A stretch of 64,000 nt of DNA from Streptomyces aurantiacus (GTDB lineage Bacteria > Actinomycetota > Actinomycetes > Streptomycetales > Streptomycetaceae), in assembly GCF_027107535.1 (NCBI RefSeq), contig NZ_CP114283.1, positions 9,475,226 to 9,539,225 on the forward strand. Reading direction: 5' to 3'. Below, in pieces: positions 35,493 to 44,140 of this stretch. Numbering within the stretch: the first letter of the stretch is position 1; every line of letters starts with the position of its first letter. The translations under genes were made by a program, and so were the position numbers. The notes beneath the pieces were generated by a model. It saw only the letters and a list, made by a program, of their open reading frames with translations. It was not told the origin of the DNA and ran no database searches.

Positions 35493-37001
35493 TCAGAGCG
35501 AACTCGGATTCCTACCGGGTTCGTCGCCACTGCCCCACTCCACGTAAGGACCGTCGAAGTGCGCGGCGTGCCGTGGCGGATGGGCCGCGGCGCCCAGGAC
35601 GAAGACGTCCTCCGCGCGGTCCAGCACACCGCCCGACGGATCGTCGTCGCCGGAGCGACGCACCACGTCCCGCTCCGGCATGAAGATGTCCCGCACGATC
35701 ACGGCGCACAGGTACAACGTCCCCAGCAGGTGGACGGCGATGGCCAGTTGGTACCCCTCCTGCGGCAGTCCCTTGTGTGCGTCGCCGCTGGTCGTGTACG
35801 CGAGGTACATCCAGATCCCGAGGAAGTACGCGACCTCGCACGCCTGCCAGATCAGGAAGTCCCGCCACTTGGGGCGGGCCAGCACGGCCAGGGGAATCAG
35901 CCACAGTACGTACTGCGGTGAATAGACCTTGTTGGTGAGGATGAAGGCCGCGACGATCAGGAACGCCAGCTGGGCGAATCGGGGCCGGCGCGGAGCGGTC
36001 AGCGCGAGTGCGGCGACGCCCACGGAGGAGACCAGCATCAACAGCGTGGCCATCGTGTTGACGGTGTCGGTGACGAGCGGCGTCTCCATGCGCTGGGAGA
36101 GGATCAGCCAGAAGGAGCCGAAGTCGACACCGCGTTCCTGGCTGAACGTGTAGAACTTCGACCAGCCCTCGGGCGCCAGCAGCATGACCGGAAGGTTCAC
36201 GACCAGCCAGGAGCCGACGGCGCCGAGCAGTGCGGTACCGAACTCACGCCATCTGCCCGCGCGCCAGCACAGGACCAGCAGCGGCCCCAGCAGCAGCATG
36301 GGATACAGCTTGGCGGCCGTGGCGAGCCCCAGCAGCACGCCGAAGGCGAGGGGGCGGCTCCGGGCCCACATCAGCATCGCCGCGGCCGTCAGAGCGACTG
36401 CCAGCAGGTCCCAGTTGATGGTGGCGGTCAGCGCGAACGCGGGTGCCAGGGCGACCAGCAGGCCGTCCCAGGGCCGCCGCCGGTGGGTGCGGGTCACGCA
36501 GACGGCGATGACGGCGGCACACGCCATCAGCATTCCGGCGTTGACCATCCAGTAGACCTGCTCCTGGTGCTGGATGGTGCCGCTGCCCGGCGTGAGCCAG
36601 GCAGCGACCTCCATGAACACGCCGGTCAGCACCGGGTACTCGAGGTACTCCATGTCGCCTTCGAGCTTGTCGAAGTACGGCACGAGCCCGTCGGCGAAGC
36701 CCCGTCCCTGGTAGAGGTGCGGGATGTCGGAGTAGCAGGCATGTGTGTACTGCGAGCTGGCGCCGAAGAACCAGGCACCGTCGTAGCAGGGCAGCTTCTG
36801 CACCATGCCGAGGGCGAACACGCCGATCGCGATGAGTGCGATGACCCGCACGGGAGTCCACCAGGACGTCCCGAGCAGCGCACGGCGCCCGAGGGGGCCG
36901 CCGAACAGTTCGCTGCCGGTCGCGGCGACCGGGTCCTCCTTGGTCGGCCGCACCAGATCTGGCTCGTGCACGCTCGCGCGCGTCGTTTCTGCACTGGGCA
37001 T
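35493..37001 (-). CDS. polytopic glycosyltransferase (GT87/mannosyltransferase-like)
   Basis: 502 residues with about 11-12 membrane spans and an early extracytoplasmic loop ('YLEYPVLTGVFMEVAAWLT', preceded by 'CYDGAWFFGASSQY'), the arrangement of actinobacterial GT87 polyprenyl-phosphate-mannose transferases. 'NKVYSPQYVLWLIPLAVLAR' is a typical GT-C segment. Likely glycosylates wall or lipoglycan precursors. ATG 37001 chosen over ATG 37010, which abuts a GGCAGG. Confidence 0.8.
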   Translation of the reverse strand: MPSAETTRASVHEPDLVRPTKEDPVAATGSELFGGPLGRRALLGTSWWTPVRVIALIAIGVFALGMVQKLPCYDGAWFFGASSQYTHACYSDIPHLYQGRGFADGLVPYFDKLEGDMEYLEYPVLTGVFMEVAAWLTPGSGTIQHQEQVYWMVNAGMLMACAAVIAVCVTRTHRRRPWDGLLVALAPAFALTATINWDLLAVALTAAAMLMWARSRPLAFGVLLGLATAAKLYPMLLLGPLLVLCWRAGRWREFGTALLGAVGSWLVVNLPVMLLAPEGWSKFYTFSQERGVDFGSFWLILSQRMETPLVTDTVNTMATLLMLVSSVGVAALALTAPRRPRFAQLAFLIVAAFILTNKVYSPQYVLWLIPLAVLARPKWRDFLIWQACEVAYFLGIWMYLAYTTSGDAHKGLPQEGYQLAIAVHLLGTLYLCAVIVRDIFMPERDVVRRSGDDDPSGGVLDRAEDVFVLGAAAHPPRHAAHFDGPYVEWGSGDEPGRNPSSL

Positions 37002-37150
37002 GCCGCACATCCTGCCGTACGCGCCTGGGAATACGCCCGGACGGGCGGCTCGGACCGGACGGGCCCCCGCCGAGGCAGCCCGCTGCCCGCCGCTCGTGCC
37101 TGCCCGGAGCGGGAGAAAGGCCCTTCTGCCGCCTCTCCGGCCGCCGAAAC

Positions 37151-37188
37151 GCGACGTGGCCGCCGGCCGAAGCCGGCGACCACGTCGC
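37151..37188 (-). terminator. terminator of PBP gene
   Basis: 17-bp stem with one mismatch (37151-37167 with 37172-37188) and a 4-nt loop, starting 21 bp after the PBP stop. Confidence 0.8.
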
Positions 37189-37208
37189 GTCCGGGAAACC
37201 TCGACCGG

Positions 37209-39926
37209 CTAGCCCGGGGCACCTCCGAAGAGGCCGCCGTTGCCGTTGGCGTTGCCTCTGGGGTCGCCCTCCTCCTCGGATTGCGAGGGTGAGGAGGTCA
37301 CGCCACCCTCCGTACCGCCGGCATCGGTCCCGCCGGTGTTGGTTCCACCGGTGTCCTCGCACCCGAAGCCGCCGAAGTTGCCGCAGCTCTCACTCGCGGA
37401 GGGCGAGGGAGCGGTCTCGGACTCCGTGGGCGTGGGAGTCGGCGAAACGCTCTCCTCCTCCGTCTCCGTGGGCGTGGGGGTCGCCGTCGGGATCGGGACG
37501 TCGTTGACGACCTCGCCGATCGGATCAGGCGTCGGGAACGGCTCCACCTTCGAGCCCTTGAGCGCGTCCTCCATGTAGTCGTGCCAGATCTCGGCCGGGA
37601 ACGAGGCACCGTGGATCTCCTCCTGGCCACCCGTTCCGTACATCTCGAGGAACTCGCGCTTCTTGTTGGACTCGTCGTCGTCCAGTCGGTACATGGAGAC
37701 GGCGGTCGAGAGCTGCGGGGTGTAGCCGACGAACCAGGCGGACTTGTTGCCGTCGGTCGTACCGGTCTTGCCCGCGACCGGCCGGCCGTCCAGCTTCGCC
37801 GCGGTACCGGTGCCCTCGTCCACGACGGTCTTCAGGACGTCGGTGACGTTGTCGGCGACCAGCGAAGTGAAGGCCTGCTTCGTCCTGGTGTCGTGCTTGA
37901 AGACGAGCCCTTCCTCGTTGGTGATCTCGTCGACCGAGTACGGCTCGTTCTGCTTGCCGCTCGCCGCGAAGGTGGCGTACGCGCCGGCCATACGGATCGC
38001 GCTGGGGTCGGAGGTGCCGATGGAGAACGACGGGAAGTTGGCGCTGGCCAGGCTGCTTTCCTTGATGCCCGCGTCCAGGGCGGACTCCCTGACCTTCTCG
38101 AGGCCCACGTTCATGCCGAGCTGGACGTAAGCGGAGTTCGAGGAGACCCTCATCGCCTCACGGAGGTCGATCTGGAAGCTGGGCGGGTTGTACGACTCGT
38201 CACCGTCGTTCCGCTGCAGCCACTCCTTCCCGTCCTTGTCCGTCCAGACCGACCCGTCGTACTCCTGGATCTTGAGCTTGTTCTTGCCGCTGTAGAGGCT
38301 CTTGGGCGAGACCTTGATCCGCTCGTCCTGTGCCTGGGCCGGCCCGAGGTCGGGGTCGAGAACGCCCCACTTCATGGCCGCCGCGAGCACGAACGGCTTG
38401 AAGGTCGAACCGACCTGGGCACCGGTCTGGTCGGCGTTGTTGGTGAAGTGCTTGGTCGCGTCCTCACCGCCGTAGATGGCCCTGATGGCACCGGTCTTCG
38501 GGTCCACCGACGCCCCGCCGAACTGGACGTGTTTGTCCTTCGTCGGGCGAGCCTTCGCGTTGATGTTCTCCTTGCGGACCTTCTTCACCGCGTCTTCGAG
38601 CTGCTGGACCTTCTTCTTCTGGAAGGTCGTGTGGATCTCGTAGCCGCCCTCGCGGAGATCCTTTTCGGTGATCCCGGTCTTCTCGCTGTTGTTGACGATG
38701 TACGCCTTGGCGAGGTCGACGAGATAACCGACCTGCCCGCCCAGCTGTGCGTTCGAACGCGGGTTCTGCAGCTTGGGGAAGTCGGGGTACTCGGACCGCT
38801 TCGCCTGCGTCAGGTGCCCGTCCTTGACCATCTCGTCGAGGATCCAGCGCCACCGGGTCTCCGCACGCTGGCGGTTGGCGGCGGGGGTGGCGGACGGGTC
38901 GATCGACTCCGCGCCGGCCGGGTCGTAGTACGTGGCTCCCTTGAGCACCGCCGCCAGGAAGGCGCACTGGCTCGGGTCGAGGTCCTCGGCGTCCTTGTCG
39001 AAGTACGTACGCGCGGCGGCCTGGATTCCGTAGGCGCCGCGACCGTAGTAGGCCGAGTTCAGATAGCCGGCCATGATGTCTTCTTTTTCGACGTTGGCGC
39101 CGACCTTGATGGAGACGAAGAGCTCCTTGAACTTCCGGGAGATCGTCTGCGACTGGTCCTCCAGCATGGCGTTCTTCACGTACTGCTGGGTGATCGTGGA
39201 GCCGCCCTGCGTCTCGCCGCCCTTGGCCATGTTGAACAGGGCCCGGCCGATACCCACTGGGTCGACACCCCGGTCGTTCTCGAACGTCTTGTTCTCGGCC
39301 GAGATGACGGCGTAGCGCATCTCCGTGGGAATCCGGGAGTAGTCGATGATCTGCCGGTTCGTCTCACCACCGGTCGCGACCATCTGTGTGCCGTCGGCCC
39401 AGTAGTAGACGTTGTTCTGCGCCTCCGCCGTCTTGGCGACGTCCGGGATGCCCACCAGCGCGTACGCGACTCCCGCGACGGCCATCATGCTGCCGAAGAA
39501 GCCGATGAACACTCCGGTCACGAGCTTCCAGGACGGCACCCATCGCGCCGCCCCGTACCTGCCCGCGCGCGGGTAGTCGATGATCCGGTTCTGCGGCGGT
39601 GCGGAGCCACGCCCGCGGCCCCGGCCGGGGCCGGTGGGCCCGCCGGGTCCGCCTCGTCGGCCGCCACCACCGTGGCCGCCGGTCCCCGTGCCGTCGGCCG
39701 CTCTGCGCCGGCCGCCGCCACTGTTGCTTCTCTGTGTCGCCCGCCGGGCTTCGGCACGGCTGCCGAACGGGCGATCCCCACCCCCCGAGTCATAGGAGTC
39801 GGAAGGAGATTCGGTTGCGCCTCGCGGAGCCGCACGGCGGCCGGAGGACGACCCTGTCTGGCCGCGTCGGGCCGCGGCACGTCCGCCGCCCTGCGGCTGC
39901 GGCGGTTTGCGACGGTGCTCGCTCAT
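37209..39926 (-). CDS. class A bifunctional penicillin-binding protein
   Basis: 905 residues. Residues 1-130 are Arg/Gly-rich and cytosolic; a membrane anchor follows near 135-160. The GT51 transglycosylase domain shows Glu211 in 'ISAENKTFENDRGVD' and 'GGSTITQQYVKNAM'. The transpeptidase has S507-T-F-K510, SSN at 595-597 and K720-T-G. The C-terminal about 110 residues are a Thr/Pro/Ser/Glu then Gly-rich tail with two cysteines ('ESCGNFGGFGCED'). It polymerises and crosslinks peptidoglycan outside the membrane. Flanked by a GT87 transferase and a PadR regulator. Confidence 0.95.
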   Translation of the reverse strand: MSEHRRKPPQPQGGGRAAARRGQTGSSSGRRAAPRGATESPSDSYDSGGGDRPFGSRAEARRATQRSNSGGGRRRAADGTGTGGHGGGGRRGGPGGPTGPGRGRGRGSAPPQNRIIDYPRAGRYGAARWVPSWKLVTGVFIGFFGSMMAVAGVAYALVGIPDVAKTAEAQNNVYYWADGTQMVATGGETNRQIIDYSRIPTEMRYAVISAENKTFENDRGVDPVGIGRALFNMAKGGETQGGSTITQQYVKNAMLEDQSQTISRKFKELFVSIKVGANVEKEDIMAGYLNSAYYGRGAYGIQAAARTYFDKDAEDLDPSQCAFLAAVLKGATYYDPAGAESIDPSATPAANRQRAETRWRWILDEMVKDGHLTQAKRSEYPDFPKLQNPRSNAQLGGQVGYLVDLAKAYIVNNSEKTGITEKDLREGGYEIHTTFQKKKVQQLEDAVKKVRKENINAKARPTKDKHVQFGGASVDPKTGAIRAIYGGEDATKHFTNNADQTGAQVGSTFKPFVLAAAMKWGVLDPDLGPAQAQDERIKVSPKSLYSGKNKLKIQEYDGSVWTDKDGKEWLQRNDGDESYNPPSFQIDLREAMRVSSNSAYVQLGMNVGLEKVRESALDAGIKESSLASANFPSFSIGTSDPSAIRMAGAYATFAASGKQNEPYSVDEITNEEGLVFKHDTRTKQAFTSLVADNVTDVLKTVVDEGTGTAAKLDGRPVAGKTGTTDGNKSAWFVGYTPQLSTAVSMYRLDDDESNKKREFLEMYGTGGQEEIHGASFPAEIWHDYMEDALKGSKVEPFPTPDPIGEVVNDVPIPTATPTPTETEEESVSPTPTPTESETAPSPSASESCGNFGGFGCEDTGGTNTGGTDAGGTEGGVTSSPSQSEEEGDPRGNANGNGGLFGGAPG

Positions 39927-40300
39927 CGAACGATTACTCCTCGGGCAGGCGCACCTGAGCGCGCCTGGAAACGGCGGCTGGTTTCCGGTCCCCCCGAAGT
40001 ACGGATGCGGTCGTTTTTACATTCATCCGTACCGCACCGAGGACAAGGACGTCCCCAGGCGTCACACGGTTCCCGGTGGTTTGCATGGCGCACAGACTAC
40101 GCACCGTCAAAACCCGCCTAGGGCCGAAGTTCACCCCAAATCAGGCAACTTGCTTCCTACGAATCGGTGATGTGACGCCGTTCACCGTGCCCCCTCTTGT
40201 CGCACGACGAGGTCCGATCTATCGTGCTGATGTATCGAGTCGATACATCAGCTCGGCATAAAGACCGTCACGGCAGGGCCGCGGCAGAGAGGAGGCGACG
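39927..40300. other. divergent PBP/PadR intergenic region
   Basis: 374 bp holding the PBP promoter (minus strand), the PadR promoter, and the PadR palindromic operator at 40226-40252. No gene recognised. Confidence 0.6.
40226..40252. promoter_or_regulatory. PadR operator candidate
   Basis: Perfect inverted repeat with 13-bp arms around one central base, containing ATGT ... ACAT as in PadR boxes, 49-75 bp upstream of the padR-type start. Probable autorepression site. Confidence 0.75.
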
Positions 40301-40984
40301 ATGAGCCGGCGTTCCGGGATCCTCGAGTTCGCCGTCCTCGGCCTTCTGCGCGAGTCCCCGATGCACGGCTATGAGCTGCGCAAACGCCTCAATACGTCAC
40401 TGGGTGTGTTCCGTGCGTTCAGCTACGGGACGCTCTACCCCTGCCTCAAGACGCTGGTCACCAACGGCTGGTTGATCGAGGAGCCGGGGAGCACCCCCGA
40501 GGACGCCGTCGCGGCACCACTCGCAGGGCGTCGCGCCAAGATCGTCTATCGGTTGACGGCCGAAGGTAAGGAACACTTCGAGGACCTGCTCTCGCAGACG
40601 GGTCCCGACGCGTACGAGGACGAACATTTCGCCGCTCGTTTCGCCTTCTTCGGCCAGACGTCACGGGACGTACGGATGCGGGTCCTCGAAGGACGCCGCA
40701 GCCGTCTCGAGGAGCGCCTGGAGAAGATGCGTGCCTCGCTGGCGCGCACCCGGGAGCGCCTCGACGACTACACCCTTGAGCTCCAGCGCCACGGAATGGA
40801 GTCCGTGGAGCGCGAAGTGCGCTGGCTGAACGAGCTCATCGAGAGCGAGCGGGCGGGACGGGACCATCGGCGTCCCGGTCCTGACGGCTCCGCTCAGCAG
40901 GACAACACATCTGGGGAGTCGGGCGGCCTGCCCCGGCCCGGGGGCGACCTCGGGCCGGATCCGTCCGACGACACTGCCACGTGA
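40301..40984 (+). CDS. PadR-family transcriptional regulator
   Basis: 227 residues. N-terminal winged helix '[20 protein letters not shown]' and '[19 protein letters not shown]' are diagnostic of PadR; a C-terminal coiled-coil dimer region ('[20 protein letters not shown]') and an acidic Gly/Pro tail follow. AGAGGAGGCGACG precedes the ATG. Its stop lies 44 bp before the inositol-phosphate synthase start, so the two are probably one transcript and PadR may control inositol supply. Confidence 0.93.
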   Translation: MSRRSGILEFAVLGLLRESPMHGYELRKRLNTSLGVFRAFSYGTLYPCLKTLVTNGWLIEEPGSTPEDAVAAPLAGRRAKIVYRLTAEGKEHFEDLLSQTGPDAYEDEHFAARFAFFGQTSRDVRMRVLEGRRSRLEERLEKMRASLARTRERLDDYTLELQRHGMESVEREVRWLNELIESERAGRDHRRPGPDGSAQQDNTSGESGGLPRPGGDLGPDPSDDTAT

Positions 40985-41028
40985 AGTCCGCTCAGGGCTT
41001 CACCGAGTACACACAGGGAGCAACCGGA

Positions 41029-42111
41029 ATGGGTTCGGTTCGCGTAGCCATCGTCGGCGTGGGCAACTGCGCCGCCTCGCTGGTTCAGGGCGTCGAGTAC
41101 TACAAGGACGCCGACCCGGCGGCCAAGGTGCCGGGCCTGATGCATGTCCAGTTCGGCGAATACCACGTGGGTGACGTCGAGTTCGTCGCCGCCTTCGACG
41201 TCGACGCGAAGAAGGTCGGCCTCGACCTCTCGGACGCCATCGGCGCCAGCGAGAACAACACCATCAAGATCTGCGACGTCCCGAACAAGGGCGTCACGGT
41301 CCAGCGCGGCCACACCCATGACGGGCTCGGCAAGTACTACCGCGAGACCATCGAGGAGTCGGACGAGGCTCCGGTCGACGTCGTCAAGGTCCTCAAGGAC
41401 CAGGCGGTCGACGTCCTCGTCTGCTACCTCCCCGTCGGTTCCGAGGACGCGGCGAAGTTCTACGCGCAGTGCGCCATCGACGCCAAGGTCGCGTTCGTCA
41501 ACGCCCTGCCGGTCTTCATCGCCGGCACCAAGGAGTGGGCGGACAAGTTCACCGAGGCCGGCGTCCCGATCGTCGGTGACGACATCAAGTCGCAGGTCGG
41601 CGCCACCATCACGCACCGTGTGATGGCGAAGCTGTTCGAGGACCGCGGTGTCCGTCTCGAGCGCACCATGCAGCTCAACGTCGGCGGCAACATGGACTTC
41701 AAGAACATGTTGGAGCGCGACCGCCTGGAGTCCAAGAAGATCTCGAAGACGCAGGCCGTCACCTCGCAGATCCGAGACCGCGAGCTCGGCGAGAACAACG
41801 TCCACATCGGCCCGTCCGACTACGTGGCCTGGCTCGACGACCGCAAGTGGGCGTACGTGCGCCTCGAGGGCCGCGCCTTCGGTGACGTCCCGCTGAACCT
41901 GGAGTACAAGCTCGAGGTCTGGGACTCCCCGAACTCCGCGGGTGTCATCATCGACGCCCTGCGCGCCGCGAAGATCGCCAAGGACCGCGGCATCGGCGGT
42001 CCGATCCTCTCCGCGTCGAGCTACTTCATGAAGTCCCCGCCGGTCCAGTACTTCGACGACGAGGCCTACGCCAACGTCGAGAAGTTCATCAAGGGCGAGG
42101 TCGAGCGCTAA
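41029..42111 (+). CDS. ino1: myo-inositol-1-phosphate synthase
   Basis: 360 residues; converts glucose-6-phosphate to inositol-1-phosphate using NAD+, feeding mycothiol and phosphatidylinositol. N-terminal Rossmann motif '[16 protein letters not shown]'; catalytic core '[20 protein letters not shown]' and '[20 protein letters not shown]'. The ATG at 41029 follows GGGAG; the in-frame GTG at 40981 overlaps the PadR stop and adds an unrelated stretch. Mycothiol supply links it functionally to the thiol-redox genes at 54-55.6 kb. Confidence 0.96.
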   Translation: MGSVRVAIVGVGNCAASLVQGVEYYKDADPAAKVPGLMHVQFGEYHVGDVEFVAAFDVDAKKVGLDLSDAIGASENNTIKICDVPNKGVTVQRGHTHDGLGKYYRETIEESDEAPVDVVKVLKDQAVDVLVCYLPVGSEDAAKFYAQCAIDAKVAFVNALPVFIAGTKEWADKFTEAGVPIVGDDIKSQVGATITHRVMAKLFEDRGVRLERTMQLNVGGNMDFKNMLERDRLESKKISKTQAVTSQIRDRELGENNVHIGPSDYVAWLDDRKWAYVRLEGRAFGDVPLNLEYKLEVWDSPNSAGVIIDALRAAKIAKDRGIGGPILSASSYFMKSPPVQYFDDEAYANVEKFIKGEVER

Positions 42112-42136
42112 GGCTCCTCCTTCGCACGGCTGTTGA

Positions 42137-42170
42137 GGGTCCCCGGGGCATCGCTCCGGGGACCCTTTCC
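42137..42170 (+). terminator. terminator of padR-ino1 transcript
   Basis: GGGTCCCCGG pairs with CCGGGGACCC (42156-42165) and is followed by TTTCC, 25 bp after the ino1 stop. Confidence 0.85.
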
Positions 42171-42189
42171 CTGTGCGAGGCTGTAACCC

Positions 42190-43455
42190 ATGGCTGTCGT
42201 GGGTGACCTGCGCGTACTCCTGCGCTTCCGGAACTTCCGGCGTCTGCTCGCCGTACGGCTGCTGTCGCAGGGCGCCGACGGGGTCTACCAGGTCGCTCTC
42301 GCCACGTACGTCGTCTTCTCCCCGGAGAAACAGACCTCGGCGGCCGCGATCGCCTCCGCGATGGCGGTCCTGCTCCTGCCGTACTCCCTCGTCGGCCCCT
42401 TCGCGGGCGTTCTCCTGGACCGCTGGCGACGCCGGCAGGTCTTTCTGTACGGGAACCTTCTGCGGGCGCTGCTCGCCTCCCTGACGGCCCTCCTGATGCT
42501 GAGCGGAGCGCCGGACTGGCTGTTCTACGCGTCCGCGCTGTGCGTGACCGCCGTCAACAGATTCGTGCTGGCGGGCCTCTCCGCCGCCCTGCCCCGTGTC
42601 GTCGACCCGGAGCGCCTGGTGATGGCCAACTCCCTGTCGCCCACGGCCGGAACGCTCGCCGCGACCCTCGGCGGCGGTCTCGCCTTCCTCGTACGCATCG
42701 TCGCCTCCGACTCCGACGCGGCAGTGATTCTCGTGGGAGCGGCGCTGTACGGGTGCGCCGCGCTCGCCTCGCTGCGACTGGCTCCGGAACTGCTCGGACC
42801 CGACCTCCGGTCGGTGCGACCACGGCTGAGGACAGCGGTGATCGGCACGGCACGCGGTCTGGCGGCGGGCGTCCGTCACCTCGCCGAGCCCCCGCGCCGG
42901 GAGGCCGCCTGGGCGCTGACCGCGATGACCCTGATGCGGTTCTGCTACGGCGCGCTGACAGTCATGGTGCTGATGCTCTGCCGGTATGCCTTGTCGTCCG
43001 GCCCGGACGACGACGGGGTCGCCCTTCTCGGTCTGGCCCTGGGCATCTCCGGCGCGGGCTTCTTCGCCGCGGCCGTACTGACTCCGGCGGGAGCGAGCCG
43101 CCTCGGGCCCGGCGGCTGGATCATCGCCTGCGCGGGATCCGCCGCGGTCCTGGAACCGGCGCTGGGCCTCCCGTTCGCCGAAGTCCCGCTGCTCATCGCG
43201 GCCTTCGTGCTGGGACTGACCACTCAGGGCGCGAAGATCGCCACCGACACGTTGGTCCAGTCGTCCGTCGAGGACGAATTCCGTGGCCGGATCTTCGCCG
43301 TTTACGACGTCCTGTTCAACGTCGCCTTCGTCGGCGCCGCGGCGGTGGCCGCCCTGATGCTGCCTCCTGACGGCCGCTCCGTGGCCCTTGTGGTCACGGT
43401 GGCCGTTATCTACGGGGCAGTTGCTGCGACTATGGCCCGCTTTGAGCTCCAGTAA
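42190..43455 (+). CDS. MFS transporter
   Basis: 421-residue, 12-span major facilitator: 'RLLSQGADGVYQVALATYVV', 'LVGPFAGVLLDRWRRRQVFL' (MFS motif A) and 'TDTLVQSSVEDEFRGRIFAV' resemble the EntS/macrolide-efflux-like group. Substrate unknown. GAGG lies 9 nt before the ATG. Confidence 0.87.
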   Translation: MAVVGDLRVLLRFRNFRRLLAVRLLSQGADGVYQVALATYVVFSPEKQTSAAAIASAMAVLLLPYSLVGPFAGVLLDRWRRRQVFLYGNLLRALLASLTALLMLSGAPDWLFYASALCVTAVNRFVLAGLSAALPRVVDPERLVMANSLSPTAGTLAATLGGGLAFLVRIVASDSDAAVILVGAALYGCAALASLRLAPELLGPDLRSVRPRLRTAVIGTARGLAAGVRHLAEPPRREAAWALTAMTLMRFCYGALTVMVLMLCRYALSSGPDDDGVALLGLALGISGAGFFAAAVLTPAGASRLGPGGWIIACAGSAAVLEPALGLPFAEVPLLIAAFVLGLTTQGAKIATDTLVQSSVEDEFRGRIFAVYDVLFNVAFVGAAAVAALMLPPDGRSVALVVTVAVIYGAVAATMARFELQ

Positions 43456-43569
43456 GTGTCACATCAATGCCACAGAGACTCCCTGGAGTACAGAGTTGTC
43501 AGTGGGGGCCGGTAGCTTACGTCCGTCTTATTTCGCGCCACGCGCTCCTAGTTCGAGGGGGACCCCCAA

Positions 43570-44025
43570 GTGACCACTCCGCCGCCCCAGGGCCAGAATC
43601 CGTTCGCTCAGGGGCAGCCGCCCGAGGGGAACCCGTACGGGCAGCAGCCTCCGCAGGGCTTCCCGCAGCAGCCCAACGCCCCGTACGCCCCGGTCCCGCC
43701 CGAGCCGCCGAAGCGCAACTTCAAGAAGTACCTGCGTTTCGGAATCGTGGCCATCGCCCTCATAGTCGCCGGTGCCGGCTGGTTCGCGAGCCGTGACGAT
43801 GCCCAGAGCGCCAAGGTCGGCGACTGCATGAGCATCGGCAACCCGGACAGCACCACCGACCCGGAGCTCGAGGTCGTGGACTGCGGCAACTCCAAGGCCG
43901 CGTACAAGGTCGAGCAGAAGAAGACCGACGACTCGGGCTGCGACCGCACCAAGTACGCCGAGTACACCGAGACCGGCGGCAGCAGCGACTTCACTCTCTG
44001 CCTGTCGGAGTACTCCTCCAAGTAG
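43570..44025 (+). CDS. membrane-anchored small extracytoplasmic protein (LppU-like)
   Basis: 151 residues. The first 45 are Pro/Gln-rich and cytosolic, then one span ('RFGIVAIALIVAGAGWFAS') and an external domain with four cysteines ('VGDCMSIG', 'VDCGNSK', 'GCDRTKY', 'TLCLSEY') likely forming two disulfides. Similar short domains occur in actinobacterial LppU/septum-associated proteins. GTG start at 43570. Its transcript ends at the tandem parS hairpins. Confidence 0.8.
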   Translation: MTTPPPQGQNPFAQGQPPEGNPYGQQPPQGFPQQPNAPYAPVPPEPPKRNFKKYLRFGIVAIALIVAGAGWFASRDDAQSAKVGDCMSIGNPDSTTDPELEVVDCGNSKAAYKVEQKKTDDSGCDRTKYAEYTETGGSSDFTLCLSEYSSK

Positions 44026-44035
44026 AAGCTTGCTG

Positions 44036-44081
44036 ACGCCGAGGGCCCGTTGTTTCACGTGAAACAACGGGCCCTCGGCGT
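44036..44081. terminator. 46-bp perfect palindrome with parS centre
   Basis: Two 23-bp arms with no spacer, centred on the exact parS at 44052-44065. First of two tandem hairpins between the convergent LppU-like gene (ends 44025) and cca (ends 44139). Confidence 0.85.
44052..44065. other. parS site (exact)
   Basis: GTTTCACGTGAAAC at the centre of palindrome 44036-44081. Confidence 0.97.
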
Positions 44082-44093
44082 ATCCAGCACCAT

Positions 44094-44140
44094 CGCGCCG
44101 ACGTCATGTTTCACGTGAAACATGACGTCGGCGCGTTTTC
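44094..44140. terminator. 42-bp perfect palindrome with parS centre, followed by TTTTC
   Basis: Two 21-bp arms (44094-44135) centred on parS, with a short T-tract on the plus strand. Different arm sequence from the neighbouring hairpin, so it is not a simple duplication. Confidence 0.87.
44108..44121. other. parS site (exact)
   Basis: GTTTCACGTGAAAC at the centre of palindrome 44094-44135, 56 bp from the previous site. Confidence 0.97.

Noticed and set aside
37581..40121. 846-residue plus-strand open frame
   Set aside because: Antisense of the class A PBP; long shadows are usual in GC-rich genes and the translation has no recognisable domain.
40894..42879. 661-residue minus-strand open frame
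   Set aside because: Antisense of padR, ino1 and the MFS gene; Asp/Glu/Val/Arg-rich shadow composition.
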